Source: Nannochloropsis salina CCMP1776 (taxonomy: Eukaryota > Sar > Eustigmatophyceae > Eustigmatales > Monodopsidaceae). Taken from it: 64,000 bases of DNA. Below the pieces are notes generated by a model. It did not search any database, had not been told where the DNA came from, and saw only the letters and a program-made list of their open reading frames with translations. This document shows, piece by piece, positions 1-10,687 of the stretch (the stretch's first letter is position 1; each line of letters opens with the position of its first letter). The position numbers and the translations under genes are program-made. The stretch lies in NCBI GenBank assembly GCA_004565275.1, contig SDOX01000128.1:62839-126838 (forward strand), given 5' to 3'.

Positions 1-239
1 AGGTAATTTCCAGAGGAATTTTAAAGTGAATTATACGTCCTCGATTTTTCATAATGTGAAACGTAAGGATCATTGATGTCAATATAAGAACATTTGTCGG
101 AGCAGCCCCTTCACGGGTTTGACGTGCGGTGAAAAAATAAGGAAACACTAAGATTAAAATCGGCGGTAACACATTTTTTTGATTTCTGAAGGATAACTCT
201 CTCTTTTTCTGAATGTTCTCTCTGGACCCCAGGCTACTT

Positions 240-1874
240 TCACCGCGGTAAGAAGCGATGCACGGAGGCGTGTTTGTCGTTAATTTTGATGGCGTCTCGT
301 ACATAACGCGTATTTCGACAGCCCAGCAGGACCGTGCTGACCCCGGCGTGCTCCAGGAGAAATTCGATGGCAAATTCCTGCAACGATTTTTCTGCAGGGA
401 TGGGACCGAAACCTAAGGTTTTTTCAATTTCTTCCCGGGCGTGGATTCCGCTCAAATAGCTGACAAGGCGCTCACAGGCACGCAAGTATTCCTGCGCCAG
501 CCTCATGCCTTCCGCGTCGAAGGTCTTGTCGGGCCGAGCCGTCGCCTCCAGGCCGCGCCGAAGCATGGGCAGGACCATCCGGGAGGAGATGCTTTCCCAA
601 GCAAGGACACTATGGAGGTCTTTCTGGGCCAACGCGGCGTCGATCCCTTCCACTTCCTCTTGGAACAGAGTGTAGCCATCCTTCCCGTGGCCCGACAAAG
701 CCGTCTTTTGCGCGTCTATGTATTGGAGCAGGGCATCCCTTGCGTGGTCGTACGCAGGACGAGAATCCGGGTACTCCGCAAGACGGAGGCTCATTCGGTC
801 ATCGAAGGCGTTCAACGGCCGGTTAATCAGGACCGTTAACGACGCGCGCGCCGCCCACTGCACCGCGCGATGGAGCCCCTCCTGTTCAAGCAAATTGGCA
901 GGGAGCTGGATGGTGCTAAAATGGTGAACCTGGGCCTCTGGAGACACAGCCTTGGCCGCTTCCATCGCCATGGCGGCCAAATGGTCGTAGCGGAGGAAAT
1001 GCGGGTGCTCGGGAGGCAAGGAGAAGGAGTTGGAGGAGATCCCGTAGCTCCGAATCCGTCCCTGTCCCGAGGCGATCTCCCTTTCCAGCGCCTTAAAGGC
1101 CTCCGAGAGACGCCGGTCCATTTCGTCGCGGTGTGTCTGGAGGTCCTCGGCGCTGATGGCACCTGCTTGGGCCGGGACGTTGTGGGTAAGGTAATACTCT
1201 GGGTTGTGGAGGAGGAAGACGTCCAGGGAGGGCATTCCCAAGCGGGCCAAGGACCGGCCGAGCTGGTCTTGGATAAAGTCTGGGTGGATGCAGTGCCCGA
1301 GATAGGAGGCGACCTCCACCGTGTCGGGGGTGCGAACGGTGCCGGCTAGGTAACGATCCATGTTCTGACCTTGGATATATCCTACCTTGCTGACAAGCAG
1401 AATATCCTCCCGTTTAAGTTTTCCTTCCTGCATTAGCTCCCTTACCACCTGGCCAATGCATTCCTCTGCCTCGCCATTACCATAGTTGGCCGAAGTGTCG
1501 ATGACGTTGATACCGTGCAGCAGAGCTTCCCGCAATGACTCTGCCTGCTCCGCATTATTCAAGCCGATGCGGTAGGTGCCATAGCCGATCCGAGAAATTG
1601 GCAAACCGCCACCGGCCATGACAGGATCTGCGGAATTGCCCGCAGGCATCACAGCGCTTGCCGTACAGGTGTTAATGTTGGCGCGAGACTTCGAAGATCC
1701 CTGATTATGCCTTGCTGCTTGTTGTGAGCCCTGGCAGCTATGTGATGGCGGGTTTACAAATCCAAGATCACTTGACGGGTCCGTATTCGTGCCAAAAGCA
1801 ATGGACGTGTCCACACCAAATAGAAAGGCGTGCAGCAGTAAAAGCGGCGGGATAAATCGGGAAAAAAAGGGCAT
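240..1874 (-). CDS. Aldo/keto reductase with N-terminal signal peptide
   Basis: Uninterrupted 544-residue frame. Residues 1-26 are a hydrophobic signal sequence (FIPPLLLLHAFLFGV core) followed by a Ser/Asn-rich linker, so the enzyme probably enters the ER or, through it, the plastid. The TIM-barrel of the aldo/keto reductase family starts near residue 92 (LPISRIGYGTYRIG). The usual catalytic tetrad can be seen: Asp and Tyr in NVIDTSANYG, Lys in LLVSKVGY and His in FLLHNPEYY. The end of the domain has the typical cofactor-loop context (VSTVLLGCRNTRYVRDAI). It is longer than the usual 300-350 residues because of the leader and an insertion around residues 350-480. An NAD(P)H-dependent carbonyl or sugar oxidoreductase is expected; the substrate cannot be told. 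It is transcribed away from ABCE1. The start is the first ATG and directly precedes the signal peptide. Confidence 0.88.
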   Translation of the reverse strand: MPFFSRFIPPLLLLHAFLFGVDTSIAFGTNTDPSSDLGFVNPPSHSCQGSQQAARHNQGSSKSRANINTCTASAVMPAGNSADPVMAGGGLPISRIGYGTYRIGLNNAEQAESLREALLHGINVIDTSANYGNGEAEECIGQVVRELMQEGKLKREDILLVSKVGYIQGQNMDRYLAGTVRTPDTVEVASYLGHCIHPDFIQDQLGRSLARLGMPSLDVFLLHNPEYYLTHNVPAQAGAISAEDLQTHRDEMDRRLSEAFKALEREIASGQGRIRSYGISSNSFSLPPEHPHFLRYDHLAAMAMEAAKAVSPEAQVHHFSTIQLPANLLEQEGLHRAVQWAARASLTVLINRPLNAFDDRMSLRLAEYPDSRPAYDHARDALLQYIDAQKTALSGHGKDGYTLFQEEVEGIDAALAQKDLHSVLAWESISSRMVLPMLRRGLEATARPDKTFDAEGMRLAQEYLRACERLVSYLSGIHAREEIEKTLGFGPIPAEKSLQEFAIEFLLEHAGVSTVLLGCRNTRYVRDAIKINDKHASVHRFLPR

Positions 1875-2476
1875 TCGTTGTCTTCTTGATGCCTGTCGTG
1901 AAGGGGATTAAATAGGTCCGATGGGCCACTCCAGAGCCAGGGCTCTACCCAAAAAATCCCTCAAGCTCGAGACCTTTCGTGTTTGGACGCACAAGCACGT
2001 CCCTTTAAGCCATGCTCCACCACGTCGACCATTGTGCATCCAAATTCAACCGAGAAACAAGCTATTTGACCCTGTGATCCACCCGGCTTAGAAAATGTGA
2101 CCATGCCCAAGGAGAGACTCTAGCGACTAGTGGGCGACGCCCTGCCCTCTTAGCCCAGCCAGAAATACACACTGCCACTGACCGGCTTATGAGGCGACCA
2201 TACGACGGGAAAACCCTTGGAAAAGCAAGTCGTGAGCACAAACTGGCTATGCAGACGTTGTCCTTGGGGTGTGTTTCGTTGTTTTGCTATCAATGCATTT
2301 CTTTATGCCTGCAGCTGCTAGCCGCAAGGAGCTCCGAGATCCGTGCTTACCCACCGCATACTTCCAATTTTCCAACTTACGTCAGGCTGAACCGCACGTT
2401 CCAAGACAAGAGGCCGACACAAGTTGTTGAAAGGACGTGTCGTGATCAAGCGCTGGGGGCCGCGTGAGTTCGCGTC
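1875..2476. promoter_or_regulatory. Divergent intergenic region between aldo/keto reductase and ABCE1
   Basis: About 600 bases with no convincing coding frame. It must hold the promoters and 5' leaders of both flanking genes, which are transcribed outward. I see no TATA-like box in a convincing position and no long repeat. Confidence 0.5.
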
Positions 2477-5400
2477 ATGCCTCCCAAAAAAAAGGACAGT
2501 GAGGAGGAGGTGGATAGATTGACGCGCATTGCCATGTACGTGCCCTGACCGGAAGGAGTTTTATGATACACAACCTCGCTATGGAGTTTGTTTGTAAGCA
2601 TTTCTGTCCTCCCTATGCCAATATAAGGCGGTCTGGGAAATGTGCCAGGGTCTCTGCATCCTTGTCCGGAGGAATTTAGCGCAATTATCAGGGTGCCTCT
2701 GTTCCTCCCCCTCCTTCCGCCTGCCCTTTCCTCCCTTTCTCATCACACCGTTTTTGTAAGAAAAATTAATGTCCCCTCTTTCTACCCAGCGTAAACAAGG
2801 ACAAGTGCAAACCGAAAAAATGCCGCCAAGAATGCAAGCGCAATTGTCCTGTAGTGCGCCAAGGCAAGTTATGCATTGAGGTGACCCCTACCAGTAAAAT
2901 CGCCTTCCTTTCCGAAGAGCTGTGCATCGGCTGTGGCATTTGCGTGAAGAAATGTCCCTTCGAGGCGATCAACATCATCAACCTCCCCAAAAGCCTGGAA
3001 GGATCCCAGACGCATCGGTATGGCCCCAATTCCTTTAAGCTCCACCGGTTGCCGATGCCGCGACCCGGGCAGGTGCTGGGACTCGTCGGTCAAAACGGCA
3101 CGGGTAAGAGCACTGCCTTGAAAATTTTGGCGGGAAAGCTCAAGCCGAACTTGGGTCGCTTTGACAATCCCCCTGACTGGACGGAAGTTTTGGCCTATTT
3201 CAGGTGGGAGGGGGGGAGGGAGGGGGGGAAGGAGGGGGAGAATGTTTGTTTTGCTGGTGTCGCGCGTGTCGGGGGTTCCGTATTTGTTGTATTGCCTCCA
3301 TGCTTGTTCGCTCAAGGTCATATGGTCCTGTGGCTCCAATGGCTTGAGCGGTTCTGCTTGCTTTTGCCGTCGCTCGAGATGAGATGGTTATGAGGCTGTA
3401 GGAGAGGATGGAGTCCTGGGAGAGCTGCCAGGCACCCTTTATTTTTCGCCTCTGCCACGCACAAGCACATTGTAGGAAGGATAGCCTTATTCCTCTCTCT
3501 CTTGCGCGCTCCTTTCCCCCCTCCCGTCCCCGACTTCAGAGGATCCGAGCTCCAGAACTACTTCTCCCGTATCTTGGAGAACAACCTGAAGGCCTTGGTC
3601 AAGCCGCAGTACGTCGATCACATCCCCAAGGCCGTCAAAGGCAAGGTGGGGCCCTTGTTCCGGGAGAAGGACCAGAGGGAACGGGCGGAGATCATGTTGG
3701 GGGAGATGGACCTCAAGCATCTTGTGGACCGGAGCGTGGATGCCTTGTCCGGGGGGGAGCTCCAGCGGTTTACGATCGGGATCGTGTGCGTGCAGGAAGC
3801 CGACGTCTACATGTTCGACGAGCCCTCCTCTTACCTGGACGTGAAGCAACGCCTCCGGGCAGCCCTGACCATCCGTTCCCTGGTTTCCTCCGGCCAAGGG
3901 GGGTCCGAGCAGACCTACGTGCTGGTGGTGGAGCACGACTTGGCGGTGCTTGACTACCTCTCTGACTACATTTGCTGCCTCTACGGAACGCCCTCCGCCT
4001 ACGGGGTGGTGACCATGCCTTTCTCTGTGAGGGAGGGGATCAATATATTTTTGGCCGGCTTCGTGCCCACTGAGAACCTTCGATTTCGAGACGAGGTATG
4101 TGGAGTCGTGAGGCAGGGAGGGGGGGTTCGGGCGGGCTGGTGAACGTCGTGTTGGGGACACGGAAACTTCTTTTTTTAGGTGGAAAGGAGGCCTTGGTCA
4201 TCGCACATGCCCGCCTGCCTCTTCCTGGAACCAACCAAGCCCTTCGCTTCGGTCATGCATCCTTGGATCCTCCGTCTTCCCAGGATCAGGGCGTCTCGAC
4301 CTCCTCTTTCCACTTTGTGTGGATCCTTGCCCCCCGCCCTGTCTGCCAACCGTCTCACGCTCTCTCACCGGCCGATACTTAAAAAAGCGCTCCACACCCT
4401 TCGTTTCCTCTCCCTCCCCCAGGCCCTCGTCTTCAAGATCAGCCAGAGCACGGACGAGGTGGGCACGTCCTCCACCCGGGTGCAGCAATATCGCTACCCG
4501 TCCATGACCAAGACCATGGTCCCCAAGGCCTTGCCCGCCCAAGAAGGGGGAGAGGCCAGCGACCTCAAACCCGGGCAGCTGGACCGGCGGAAGTTCGTGC
4601 TCCACGTGGAGGCAGGCACCTTCACGGACAGTGAGATCGTGGTCATGCTGGGGGAGAACGGGACGGGGAAGACCACCTTTGTGCGGATGCTGGCGGGGGC
4701 CTTGAAGAGCGACGAGGAGGAGGCGGCCTTGGAGCGGGGGGACGAGGAGGAGGCGGAGGTCTTGGGGGTCCCGTCCCTGAACGTCTCGTACAAACCGCAG
4801 AAGATCAGGTACGTCGGGACCGAGGGGATGGGGGAGGAGGCGAGACAGCTGCTGTCCCACAAGTGGAGACGAGAGCCTAGCCATGGGATAGATGGAAGGC
4901 GCGAGTCGAGGTCTTGGACGTAGCTACTAATCTATCCACTGGCTGGATTCTCATGTCTGCCGCTCTTGCTTGACCGTCTCGTCCTGACGTTCCAACGCCC
5001 CTCCCTCCCTCCCTCCCTCCCTCCCTTTCTCCCTCCTTTCCATCTTTCAGCCCTAAATTCCCAGGCACAGTCCGCGAACTTCTACACGCGAAAATACGCC
5101 AAGCCTATTCCCACCCACAGTTTGTCTCCGACGTGATGAAGCCATTGCATACGGAAGAAATCATGGACAACGTGGTGCAGGTACCTCCCTCCCTCCCTTC
5201 CTCCCTCAATCCCTTTCTCCTTCATACAAGGTCCTTTGCTCCCACTCTTCTCCATCCGTTTAGGTAACTCACCCCCCTCGGTGACCACCGACCCTCCCTC
5301 CCCCTCCCTCCCTCCCTCCCTCCCTCCCTCGCCACCAGAATCTGTCGGGCGGTGAGCTCCAACGCGTGGCCATCGTCCTGTGTCTGGGCAAGCCCGCAGA

Positions 5401-5767
5401 TGTCTATTTGATCGACGAGCCCTCCGCGTATCTGGATTCGGAGCAACGCATTGCTTGCAGCAAGGTGATCAAACGCTTCATTATGCACAGCAAGAAGACT
5501 GCCTTCGTGGTCGAGCACGACTTCATCATGGCCACCTACCTGGCGGACCGGGTCATCGTCTACGAGGGCGATCCCGGCGTGGAGGCGACCGCTAACTCCC
5601 CCCAGAGCCTCTTGACGGGGATGAACAAGTTCCTGAAGCAGTTGGAAATCACCTTCCGCCGGGACCCCTCCAATTACCGCCCACGGATCAACAAGCTGGA
5701 GAGTGTCAAGGACCGAGAGCAGAAGCAAGCGGGCACCTATTTCTTCGCGGACATGGACGAGGCCTAG
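2477..5767 (+). CDS. ABCE1: ABCE1/RLI1 ribosome recycling ATPase, six exons
   Basis: Exons: 2477-2535, 2790-3203, 3540-4095, 4423-4808, 5051-5180, 5339-5767; all junctions keep phase and give 657 residues (human about 600). The N-terminus reads [20 protein letters not shown]. It is followed by the two 4Fe-4S cysteine clusters ([14 protein letters not shown] and [11 protein letters not shown]), then two ABC ATPase domains. NBD1 has Walker [10 protein letters not shown], signature LSGGELQRF and Walker [14 protein letters not shown]2 has [18 protein letters not shown] and [14 protein letters not shown]1 splits 80S ribosomes after termination with eRF1 or Pelota and acts in initiation, in the cytosol. 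The extra length is mostly an acidic insertion after the NBD2 Walker A ([16 protein letters not shown]). Introns carry TCCC tracts before the acceptors. Identity is essentially certain; exon 1 rests on the classic RIAIVNKDKC junction. Confidence 0.97.
3204..3539 (+). other. ABCE1 intron 2 with purine 5' arm and pyrimidine 3' arm
   Basis: The intron opens with G-rich GGGA-type sequence (about 3205-3240) and closes with C/T-rich sequence (about 3509-3530) before the acceptor. The two ends could pair in the transcript. See the finding on self-complementary introns. Confidence 0.6.
4998..5038 (+). repeat. (TCCC)n tract in ABCE1 intron 4
   Basis: Near-perfect CCCT/TCCC microsatellite just upstream of the acceptor at 5050. 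It probably doubles as the polypyrimidine tract; the opposite strand could form a G-quadruplex. A similar tract lies at 5283-5330 in intron 5. Confidence 0.85.
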
Positions 5768-6387
5768 GAGGGAAGGAGGGAGCGAGGGAGGGAGGGAGGG
5801 AAGGAGGAAGGGAGGTCACGATTGAGGACGAGTGCTCCGAGGCAGAGGAGGGAGGATGGGCGGAAGGGCAGGGGGAAAGGGCCAGGAAGTGTGGGAGGGA
5901 CATGATGCAATTGAAGCTGAAGGAAGGAAATGGATGAAATGATACGGTATGGATTGACGGACATGAAAGACGTGCGACAATCGAGTGGCACTGGTGAAGA
6001 GACAGAATGAGGTCGGGGCAGTGGTGGAGCAAAAGGGGGTATGATCCGGGCTGAGGATCAAATAAAGAAGCAAAACCGAGGGCGAAATGTCGCCCCATGG
6101 TAGACAGGAATGGGTTCCTGTCGCTCTGGACCAGCCTGTTTGTGTGCTCAAGCAGGGACTCCAAGGCTCCCGGCCGAGCAGGAAAAGTGCTGGCAGGCGC
6201 GTGTTCGCAGGGAGTAAAGCAAGGAGGGGAAGAGGAGGATTCAAGGTCGGGACCATGTGGCTAGTGGATGAGGAAGAAGAGAGGGAGGAGTCTTGCAACC
6301 AGGGGTTAACGGCATCCTCCGCCACGCTTCCCCTATTGCCCCTCCGACCGGTTCCAGCACTTCCCTTTTCCTTCTACTTGACATTCG
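5768..6387. other. Convergent spacer between ABCE1 and REV7
   Basis: Starts with a (GGGA)n tract at about 5768-5815 directly after the ABCE1 stop and is otherwise without a supported gene. Long frames here are low-complexity shadows. It should contain both 3' UTRs and poly(A) signals; an AATAAA-type hexamer occurs near 6060 on the + strand (ATCAAATAAAGAAG). Confidence 0.45.
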
Positions 6388-7988
6388 TTATTGTTTGTTT
6401 ACATGCCCACAGCCGCGTCCCCATTCTAAGTCGTCTTCAAGCGGGACGGCACGGGCGGTGTTGCTCTCCCTACGCGGCTTCGGACCACCACCCGCATGTG
6501 TGGCGACACTCTGCTTTCTGCCCCTCTTTCCCCCCCTCCCACGCCCAGATTCCCCCAGCTCGCAAGATTCAGATATGTTATTGCCCCCTCCATCTCTTCC
6601 TCCTTCCCTGTTCCCCTTCCTCCCTCCAAGCATGCGGCGAGGCAATCCTCCGGCCCTCCCGGTGCGAATTCCCCCGAACTGATCGCCGCCGCCCACCCTT
6701 CTGGCACCTCGATATCTGCCCCTCCCTCCCTCCAGACCTCCCTCCCTTCCTTGTCAGGTCGCACCTGCGGCCGGGTGGAAAGCAGGAGGGCGAACGTTAC
6801 ATCGGAGGGGAGGGGCTGGAGCTCGGCAACCTCCTGAGGGAGGAAGGGAGGGAGGGAGGGTGGGAGGGAAGGAGGAAGGACAGGAGAGATGGGAGGAGGA
6901 AACGGATGAACGAGGACATTTTCCAGATGGAGCATAGCCAAGAGTATGGCAACAGTCTTTGACGAAGGGGGCTTGAGTGTAAATGAGTCAGTTTAGGCAC
7001 TGCCGACTCGGGAACGCATGTGTTGTCATCACGAGAGGGGGGGACCAGACCCCGTCCCGTACCTCGGCAACGCTAAGGCGAGCGAGCAGCTTGCGAAAGG
7101 CGGGAAAGGGGTCGTCCAAGCCCCCGACAGCCAAGGCACGGATAAGCGTGGGAGAGGAGGCGAGCTCGAAAGCGAATGATTCCAAGGGCGCGTGTCCCCC
7201 TTGATCGCTCCTGTGGCGTCATGCCCCGTGGGAAGGGGTACGAGGTGAGTCCAAAGTTGTGGTGTGGAAGACAAATGGTGGCTCGTGCAAGGACGATAAA
7301 ATAGTGGCTTTGACGATGGAGGCATCCGCATGGGGGGGGGGGAGTTAAGGGATGTAGGATGCCTGGCTTCAACAGGGCATGCTCGCACAACGCTAGGTCT
7401 TGGAAGCCAGTGTCAGGAAGGCATGCCCTCTCGATTGTGCGTCACAATACAATGCCTTCCAACCTGTCGTTTAAGGAATTCTGCTCGTTTCATTCGTCGC
7501 CGTGCGACCTACCTGCTACCGTACAGAGTCACTATGACCTTGTCCACGGACCCTTCCATAAACATGGCCCCCGCTGCGTGGAGGACCTCGTGTATGTAAA
7601 GGTTGAGGTCGGGATGTCGGCTCATAAAGACAGGTACTTCATACTTCCTCCGGCGTTCGAAGATTGCGGGGGGATACACCCCACGGTTGTACCTGTGCCA
7701 AGAGGTACGAGTGGGTGGGAGGTAAAGGGAAAGAAACATACCAGTTCAGGGATATGTTTGATAAATGATGGCTCGGGAATGAAGAAAAGCATTGTGAGCT
7801 GTAGTAAAAATAGTGGCGGATACATGATTTTAATGCAATGAAGGTACAAGGCGGACAAGAAGTGCTTGATGTGAGGGGAAGAGGTTTGAGAGCGTTGGGG
7901 CCAAGACTTACAGGACTTGGTGTACTGCTACCTCCAAGAATTCGAGTAGCACGGCAGTAGCTTCCTGCCATGGTCCATTATTCTTCAT
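6388..7988 (-). CDS. REV7: REV7/MAD2L2 HORMA-domain subunit of DNA polymerase zeta, 3' end uncertain
   Basis: Supported exons on the minus strand: 7988-7912, 7692-7513, 7210-7063 and one starting at 6833; phases agree. The joined protein contains TAVLLEFLEVAVHQVLYNRG, VYPPAIFERRRKYEVPV, HPDLNLYIHEVLHAAGA, APLESFAFEL and LPSDVTFALLLSTRPQ in the order and spacing of the REV7/MAD2L2 HORMA domain. REV7 bridges REV3 and REV1 in translesion synthesis and has shieldin and mitotic roles in animals. I chose the Met at 7988 because it gives an N-terminus of family length; in-frame Mets lie further upstream. The last 40-60 residues are unresolved: the frame from 6833 stays open to 6426, while another frame with RAVPLEDDLEWG ends at 6388 and looks more like the family's closing strand. 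An 11-G run (7332-7342) lies in intron 2. Confidence 0.85.
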
Positions 7989-8567
7989 AAGAGCTCTATG
8001 GTAGAGAAGTATATGGATGTATGAGAAAATTCTGGAACTCAAAAAAGACGCCATCTCCTCTCGCGCCGCTTCGTCGTAATCGCCACATTGCACCTCCCCC
8101 TGTCCAGGTACAAAGCTGTCAATAATAAGGCCAGCATACTTCCATCGATGCAAAAGTACGTAAATATGATGTAGAAAATAGGACCACAGAATGACGGTGC
8201 TGAACGCTTGCGTGGGCTGGTTTTAGCGCTTCTTTATGGATGTCCTCGTGGTGGCACAAGGAAAGCTAGGGCTTGTAAAGCGGGAGACAAGCGAAAGCGG
8301 AGCGGTTTTACCCTCCACTTGTCTCGGTCAAGATACCGTCCATCTCCGTTCAAACCCAGGCCCTCCAAATAAATCCGCGCAAATTTCATTACACGCCATC
8401 ATGTTGATCGAAATAAGCTTATAATCATGGCTGCCAGCCACTTCTGGCGTCGGAGTCGTCCGTTTCACATCGACCGTTAGTGGCCCATGGTGTCTGCTCC
8501 TTCCCATCCTCAGAGACTCTTCCCCTGCCTCTACTTTTCCTTTATTAGAACATACTAACAGTAGGAA
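7989..8567. promoter_or_regulatory. Divergent intergenic region between REV7 and the MOB gene
   Basis: About 580 bases, no supported gene. It is the shared upstream region of the two outward-facing genes. It contains an AT-richer stretch near 8000-8030 that may instead be REV7 5' leader. Confidence 0.45.
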
Positions 8568-9944
8568 ATGTGGCCAACTCCGAGGACTGAAGCCAAGGCT
8601 TCTCTTAGCGATTCTTCCAGCACGTCAATGGATTTGAGCGACAGAAGCAGCGGCCGTGCAAGCGATTGCGGTATCGACCACAGCACGAGCACCAGGACGA
8701 GCAGTAGCAGCAGCATCTCATCAACGTCATCTCGTGGCTTGCTACAGTCTATTTTTCCATCCTTTTTAGGGCTTTTACCGCAACTTAGCTCCTACAGTGC
8801 TGGGGCAGGTGCGAAAGGCACCTTTAAGCCGATAAAAGAACACACGGGCAACAAACGGGTATCCCTTCACCGCTATTCCCAAGCCACTCTCGCCACAGGC
8901 ATTACGCGTGCAGCTGTAGCTTGTCCTCCGACCGAAGATCCGAACGAATGGCTGGCTGTGCATACAGTGGATGCGTACAATGAACTCGCTCTGTTGTACG
9001 GGGTCATCCACGCGAAGTGCTCACCTTCCAAAGAGAGCTGCTCGGTCATGAACGCGGGCCCGGAGTTCGAATATTTGTGGGCGGACAGCGATCTCCACAA
9101 GAAACCCACCAAGGTATCTGCCAAGGACTACGTGAATTTGCTGTTGTCATGGGTGGAAAAGCAGCTGCATGATCCGGCGGTTTTCCCGCCATCGACAAAC
9201 ATCGCCTTCCCTCGTTCTTTTAAGGTGACGGTGGCCAAGATCTTCACGCGTTTGTTTCGGGTTTATGGACACATCTACCTTGTGCACGCGCAGGACGTGG
9301 AACAAGCGGGGGCTATGAGTCACCTTAATTCTTGCTTTAAGCACTTCATCTTCTGCGTCCTGGAGTTCGACCTGGTGGAGGACCGGGAACTCGTCCCCCT
9401 GCACCTCTTGATCCGCAACATTGTCGCAGAAGACACGCGGAAGCAAGCAGCAGCCCGACCCTCCATCCCTGCTGTCTCATCCTCGTCGGCTAACAGAGGG
9501 CTGGGATGGGGCAGGCCCTGCCAAGCCGCGGTGTCGGCCTCCCATTCACCGCACCAGGCGAGAATGCAGCGCCTGCGTAGCAACAGTGGCCACAGCACCA
9601 ACAGCTGTAACTTGAGGCCAACAAACAGCGCCCAAAAATCGATGCCCTCGACCCGACAGGAACGATCGTCATTTCCGTCTCCGTTATTCCCTTCTTCACC
9701 CTCACCCTCCACCTCCTCTTTTTCCTCTCCCAGTACCTCCACTCTGTCCCCCTCATTGGCATCCAAATCGCCAAGAGAAGAGCACCGCATGCCGCGCAGT
9801 AATAGCACTGGCACTGATGGTGGGCACTGCAGCACCAGGCACCGCATAAGCCCGCACGGAGACAGGGGCAAAGAACCGAGAGCGGGGCCACGAAAGTTGC
9901 TTGTAGGGAAGCCGCATGACGCGTTAAGCCCGGTCAAGCTTTAG
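8568..9944 (+). CDS. MOB-family kinase activator with long disordered tails
   Basis: Single-exon frame of 458 residues, twice the roughly 215 of canonical MOB1. Residues 1-110 are Ser/Thr-rich and disordered. The MOB domain spans about 118-285: CPPTEDPNEWLAVHTVDAYN, LLYGVIHAKC, MNAGPEFEYLWADSD, KVSAKDYVNLLLSWV, IFTRLFRVYGHIY and HLNSCFKHFIFCVLEFDL are all family signatures. The zinc site is kept as Cys/Cys plus His/His (GHIYLVH), but the two cysteines are six residues apart (CSPSKESC) rather than the usual four. The C-terminal 160 residues are Ser/Pro-rich. MOB proteins bind and activate NDR/LATS kinases in mitotic exit and polarity. The tails may be phosphorylation targets. The family call is strong; the subfamily is not resolved. 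Confidence 0.93.
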   Translation: MWPTPRTEAKASLSDSSSTSMDLSDRSSGRASDCGIDHSTSTRTSSSSSISSTSSRGLLQSIFPSFLGLLPQLSSYSAGAGAKGTFKPIKEHTGNKRVSLHRYSQATLATGITRAAVACPPTEDPNEWLAVHTVDAYNELALLYGVIHAKCSPSKESCSVMNAGPEFEYLWADSDLHKKPTKVSAKDYVNLLLSWVEKQLHDPAVFPPSTNIAFPRSFKVTVAKIFTRLFRVYGHIYLVHAQDVEQAGAMSHLNSCFKHFIFCVLEFDLVEDRELVPLHLLIRNIVAEDTRKQAAARPSIPAVSSSSANRGLGWGRPCQAAVSASHSPHQARMQRLRSNSGHSTNSCNLRPTNSAQKSMPSTRQERSSFPSPLFPSSPSPSTSSFSSPSTSTLSPSLASKSPREEHRMPRSNSTGTDGGHCSTRHRISPHGDRGKEPRAGPRKLLVGKPHDALSPVKL

Positions 9945-10687
9945 AATGTGAATTTTGATTTGCAGGCCCACAAAAGCAATTTGAAAACGATGATGCGTGT
10001 TCATCAACGAACGGGAAACTAGAAGGCCGATTGGGCAACTTTTTTTGCGTCCACCGAAATCTTCGTACCACCCACATCCTACGTGTTCATATTTGTTTTC
10101 TTTCGATCGAAATCACGTATGGCTTACCAAAATGTAAGCAGGCACACAAAGTCTTTTCAGCTTTGTCCGCCATGAAGTCGAGTGCAAGAGTCGAATACTT
10201 TGTATTATGCCCCCCAGGCCGTTCCCACATATCCCCCATCAACCACATTCCCCCCCCCCCCAAAAATGTCTTCCATATAAAAGTGCCACAACCTTTTTCA
10301 TGACATGACTCAATGCTTGATTGTCTGAGGTCATGTCTGATGTGCAGGAAACCCTGTTTCGTGTAGTTCACACCCGTGGTCCGCGCGTGAAAGGGACAAG
10401 AAGGTCCTCTACGGTCGCCAGCGGCTCGACCCTTCTTTCTCTGTATACGTACCTTTAAGTCAGTTACGTCAAACTGTAATCAACAAGGTTGCCATGGAAA
10501 TGTCTGTATTCACTTCAAGTACAGCGCAGAGCCTCTACGTTCTGTTGCTTGATTTGAAACCAAAAACCACTGACGAACAGGAACACTTCTCGTCCTTTGG
10601 GAGTCTTTTCCTCGGAACTTACAAAAACTGTAAATTGAAAGCACACGGTTCAGTTTCTAGAAGCAAATCTTACGCCGGTGGAAAGAC
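9945..10687. other. Spacer between MOB and the ACB-ankyrin gene
   Basis: About 740 bases, AT-richer than the genes, with a run of 12 C at 10250-10261. No supported gene. The right half should hold the promoter of the next gene. Confidence 0.45.

Noticed and set aside
6087-6962. 291-residue + strand frame overlapping REV7
   Set aside because: Low-complexity translation of C/T- and GGGA-rich sequence opposite REV7; no family features.
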